Positions 63,501 through 64,000 of a stretch of 64,000 nucleotides of DNA are shown one piece after another. How positions within the stretch are numbered: position 1 is the first letter of the stretch; every line of letters starts with the position of its first letter. Source of the stretch: Lachancea kluyveri NRRL Y-12651 (Eukaryota > Ascomycota > Saccharomycetes > Saccharomycetales > Saccharomycetaceae); the NCBI GenBank assembly GCA_000149225.2, contig CM000689.1, positions 558,001 through 622,000 on the forward strand, in the 5' to 3' direction. The position numbers were made by a program, and so were the translations under genes. Below the pieces are notes generated by a model, which saw nothing but the letters and a program-made list of their open reading frames with translations, searched no databases and was not told where the DNA came from.

Positions 63501-64000
63501 TACTTCATACCGACGTCGATGGCCAGGATTCTCAGGGTCTTGCCATCGGCGCCCTTTTGCAGGACGACCGAGTCGTCGTCGCTGGGTGGCACGTACAGCT
63601 TTGGCTCCGCGGTGGAGACCTTGGCGACCAGGTTGTGGACATTGGGGTTGACCCACTCGGGGACGTCGAACGACTCTCTCCACTCGGCAGAGGTTGCGCG
63701 AGCAACGTCGGCGCCTGCTTTTTGCAGGGCCAACCTGCCCAGCATGGAACCAGAGTCTCTCAAGTGCTTGGTCAGGGCCCTGGTGTCCACACCGTACACG
63801 GCAGGGACGCCTTGCTCCTTCAACCACTTACCCAGGGAGGACTCGGCCAGCCAGTGCGAGTATTCTTCGGTGTAGTGTGCAACGACCAGACCGGCAATGT
63901 GGATTCTGTTGCTTTCAAAGTACCTTGGCAGCGACTCGACAATCTCGTCCTTCAAGTTGCGGTCGGGGACACCGTAGTTGCCGACCAGTGGATATGTGAT
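57551..64000 (-). CDS. URA2: Ura2, carbamoyl-phosphate synthase / aspartate transcarbamylase (N-terminus beyond window)
   Basis: The frame runs from the right edge (64000) to the stop at 57551, giving 2149 residues of a protein that has 2214 in S. cerevisiae, so roughly 65-80 are missing. Order: glutaminase domain ([15 protein letters not shown] with catalytic Cys; [11 protein letters not shown]), the two carbamoyl-phosphate synthase halves, a UTP-responsive allosteric domain (about 60.1-59.7 kb), a dihydroorotase-like domain (about 59.7-58.8 kb) and aspartate transcarbamylase ([12 protein letters not shown] near 58.3 kb; HPLPRV near the end). The dihydroorotase-like domain has lost the metal-binding HxH (NISAYVPN in its place), as in all fungal Ura2. 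The enzyme commits flux to pyrimidines and is feedback-inhibited by UTP. Confidence 0.98.
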   Translation of the reverse strand: MTYPLVGNYGVPDRNLKDEIVESLPRYFESNRIHIAGLVVAHYTEEYSHWLAESSLGKWLKEQGVPAVYGVDTRALTKHLRDSGSMLGRLALQKAGADVARATSAEWRESFDVPEWVNPNVHNLVAKVSTAEPKLYVPPSDDDSVVLQKGADGKTLRILAIDVGMKYNQVRCFVKRGVELLVVPWDYDFTQEQYDGLFVSNGPGDPSVLAELSARLGEVLAARKTPVFGICLGHQLLARASGASTLKLKFGNRGHNIPCTSTISGRCYITSQNHGFAVDVDTLSQGWKPLFENANDGSNEGIYHTELPYFSVQFHPESTPGPRDTEFLFDVFIQAVKEYKASGVLKPVQFPGGLLEDNLAAHPRVEAKKVLVLGSGGLSIGQAGEFDYSGSQAIKALKEEGIYTILINPNIATIQTSKGLADKVYFLPVTAEFVRKVILHERPDAIYVTFGGQTALSVGIEMKDEFETLGVKVLGTPIDTVITTEDRELFSNAMDEINEKCAKSKAASTVKEALEAVKEIGFPVIVRAAYALGGLGSGFASNETELVDLCNVAFASSPQVLVERSMKGWKEVEYEVVRDAFDNCITVCNMENFDPLGIHTGDSIVVAPSQTLSDEDYNMLRTTAVNVIRHLGVVGECNIQYALNPFSKEYCIIEVNARLSRSSALASKATGYPLAFIAAKLGLNIPLNEVKNSVTKSTCACFEPSLDYCVVKMPRWDLKKFTRVSTQLSSSMKSVGEVMSVGRTFEEAIQKAIRSTEYANLGFNENDVELDIDYELTHPSDLRVFAIANAFATRGYSVDKVWELTKIDKWFLNKLYDLIQFANRVSAFGSKENLPALVLKQAKQLGFDDRQIAKFVNSNEVAIRRLRKEYGIVPFVKQIDTVAAEFPAHTNYLYMTYNAAAHDLAFDDHGVMVLGSGVYRIGSSVEFDWCAVTAVRTLRANNVKTIMVNYNPETVSTDYDEADRLYFETINLERILDIYEAEASAGVVISMGGQTSNNIAMSLHREKVKILGTSPEMIDSAENRYKFSRMLDQIGVDQPAWKELTSIDEAEGFAENVGYPVLVRPSYVLSGAAMNTVYSKDDLASYLNQAVEVSRDYPVVITKYIENAKEIEMDAVAKDGELVMHVVSEHVENAGVHSGDATLIVPPQDLDPETVNRIVVATAKIGKALKITGPYNIQFIAKNNDIKVIECNVRASRSFPFISKVVGVNLIEMATKAVMGLPLTPYPVGKLPDDYVAIKVPQFSFPRLAGADPVLGVEMASTGEVASFGHSKYEAYLKALLSTGFKLPKKNILLSVGSYKEKQELLPSVKKLYNMGYKLFATAGTADFISEHGVPVQYLEVLSENDEQKSEYSLTQHLANNKIDLYINLPSANRFRRPASYVSKGYRTRRMAVDYSVPLVTNVKCAKLLVEALSRNLQLEVSERDAQTSHRTVTIPGLINISAYVPNISNAAQGPAELKEVTRLSVESGFTYSQIMPKSTRGPVITDAQSLKVANSVVKDAAYTDFGFTVAATANNVGEVAQVANEATALFLPYRELTNKVSVVAEHLKSWPVEKQVVAEAKTSDLASVLLLASLQNRSIHITGISNKEDLSLVMTVKEKQNKVTCDVNIHSLFVSQDDYPEALFLPTKEDQDFFWNNLDGIDAFSIGSLPTALADVTGNTVVTGLGIKEALPLLLSAVNNGRLTIDDIVERLHDNPAEIFGIPEQNAVVEIDLDFTFRHTKRWTPYTKGRLTGGVERVLVKDETVVLSGDLIATEAKGQPVMSAAKVVAATPLASNDTPLATSSRKRFSFSREARASISSMDGEEDALVDQPLEQRLMSSRPPKELAAPGAIYNLIRSKNPFLNRNILSVKQFKRSDFHALFAVAQELRAAVEREGVLDIMKGRVLTTIFYEPSTRTSSSFIAAMERLGGRTVNINTSSSSVKKGETLQDTIRTLACYSDAIVMRHPDEMSAHTAAKYSPVPIVNGGNGSREHPTQAFLDLFTIREELGTVNGITVTFMGDLKYGRPVHSLCRLLQHYQVRINLVSPKELRLPNGLRRELADAGLLGVENDTLTPEIISKSDVLYCTRVQQERFDSPEEYERLKDVYIVDNKILSHAKQHMVVMHPLPRVNEIREEVDYDHRAAYFRQMRYGLFVRMALLAMVMGVDL

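Noticed and set aside
1-64000. Transposons, LTR elements or viral insertions
   Set aside because: No reverse transcriptase, integrase, transposase or capsid-like frame and no paired long terminal repeats were recognised anywhere in the window.

Overview
The window is nuclear chromosome sequence from a budding yeast. It shows dense, mostly intronless genes, one ribosomal protein gene with a yeast-type intron (GTATGT, TACTAAC, AG), a linked U14 and snR190-like snoRNA pair, and proteins close to Saccharomyces cerevisiae ones. CTG is read as leucine: the invariant C-terminal tail of Rpb4 uses CTG at conserved Leu positions, so this is not a CUG-Ser yeast. The gene order interleaves two S. cerevisiae blocks that are sister regions of the whole-genome duplication (chromosome X left arm around YJL149-YJL130 and chromosome XI right arm around YKR064-YKR051) into one track. 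That is the order expected in a non-duplicated member of Saccharomycetaceae (Lachancea/Eremothecium-like grade). The species cannot be fixed from sequence alone, and gene symbols below rest on sequence recognition plus this synteny as remembered.

Layout. 1-9.5 kb: 3' end of a probable DAS1, OAF3-like Zn2Cys6 factor (-), LAS1 (+), U14 and snR190 (-), RPA34 (+), TFA2 (-). This is a cluster rich in ribosome production: Las1 for ITS2 processing, U14 for 18S processing, Rpa34 for Pol I. 9.5-13.5 kb: MRX5-like (-), IDS2-like (+), SFH5 (+). 13.5-18 kb: an island that breaks the conserved order, with a truncated ATR1-type MFS transporter, RTA1-like membrane-protein relics, and an intact BIO2 (-). 18-31 kb: ROQ1 ortholog (+), TIM17 (+), YAK1 (-), RPB4 (+), KTR2/YUR1-type mannosyltransferase (-), UTP30 (-), eIF4A TIF1 (-), glycogenin (-), RPS21 (-, one intron). 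31-47.4 kb: TRM2 (-), RHO4 (-) and the 12.5-kb DYN1 (+). 47.6-64 kb: LCB3/YSR3 (+), a small mitochondrial protein of the YJL133C-A type (-), MRS3/4 iron carrier (+), YKR051W-type TMEM184 protein (-), YJL132W-type GPI-phospholipase-D-like protein (+), AIM23 (-), and URA2 (-), whose N-terminus lies beyond the right edge.

The most interesting items are as follows. (1) The ROQ1 ortholog keeps the core of the stress-induced Ubr1 regulator but adds a PPPY motif and a long run of alternating His/Asp/Arg/Tyr dipeptides; its promoter has a perfect three-unit heat-shock element next to a stress-response element and a TATA box. (2) Messenger leaders are C/A-rich on the sense strand, often as long (CA)n microsatellites abutting the start codon, in many unrelated genes on both strands. 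(3) An inverted pair of Aft-type iron elements lies upstream of the MRS3/4 iron carrier. (4) The Ids2 protein looks like a glycogenin-fold protein that has lost its metal-binding DxD. (5) A BIO2/transporter island with subtelomere-type gene content sits inside an otherwise conserved block. No rRNA, tRNA, CRISPR array, transposon, LTR element or viral copy was recognised.
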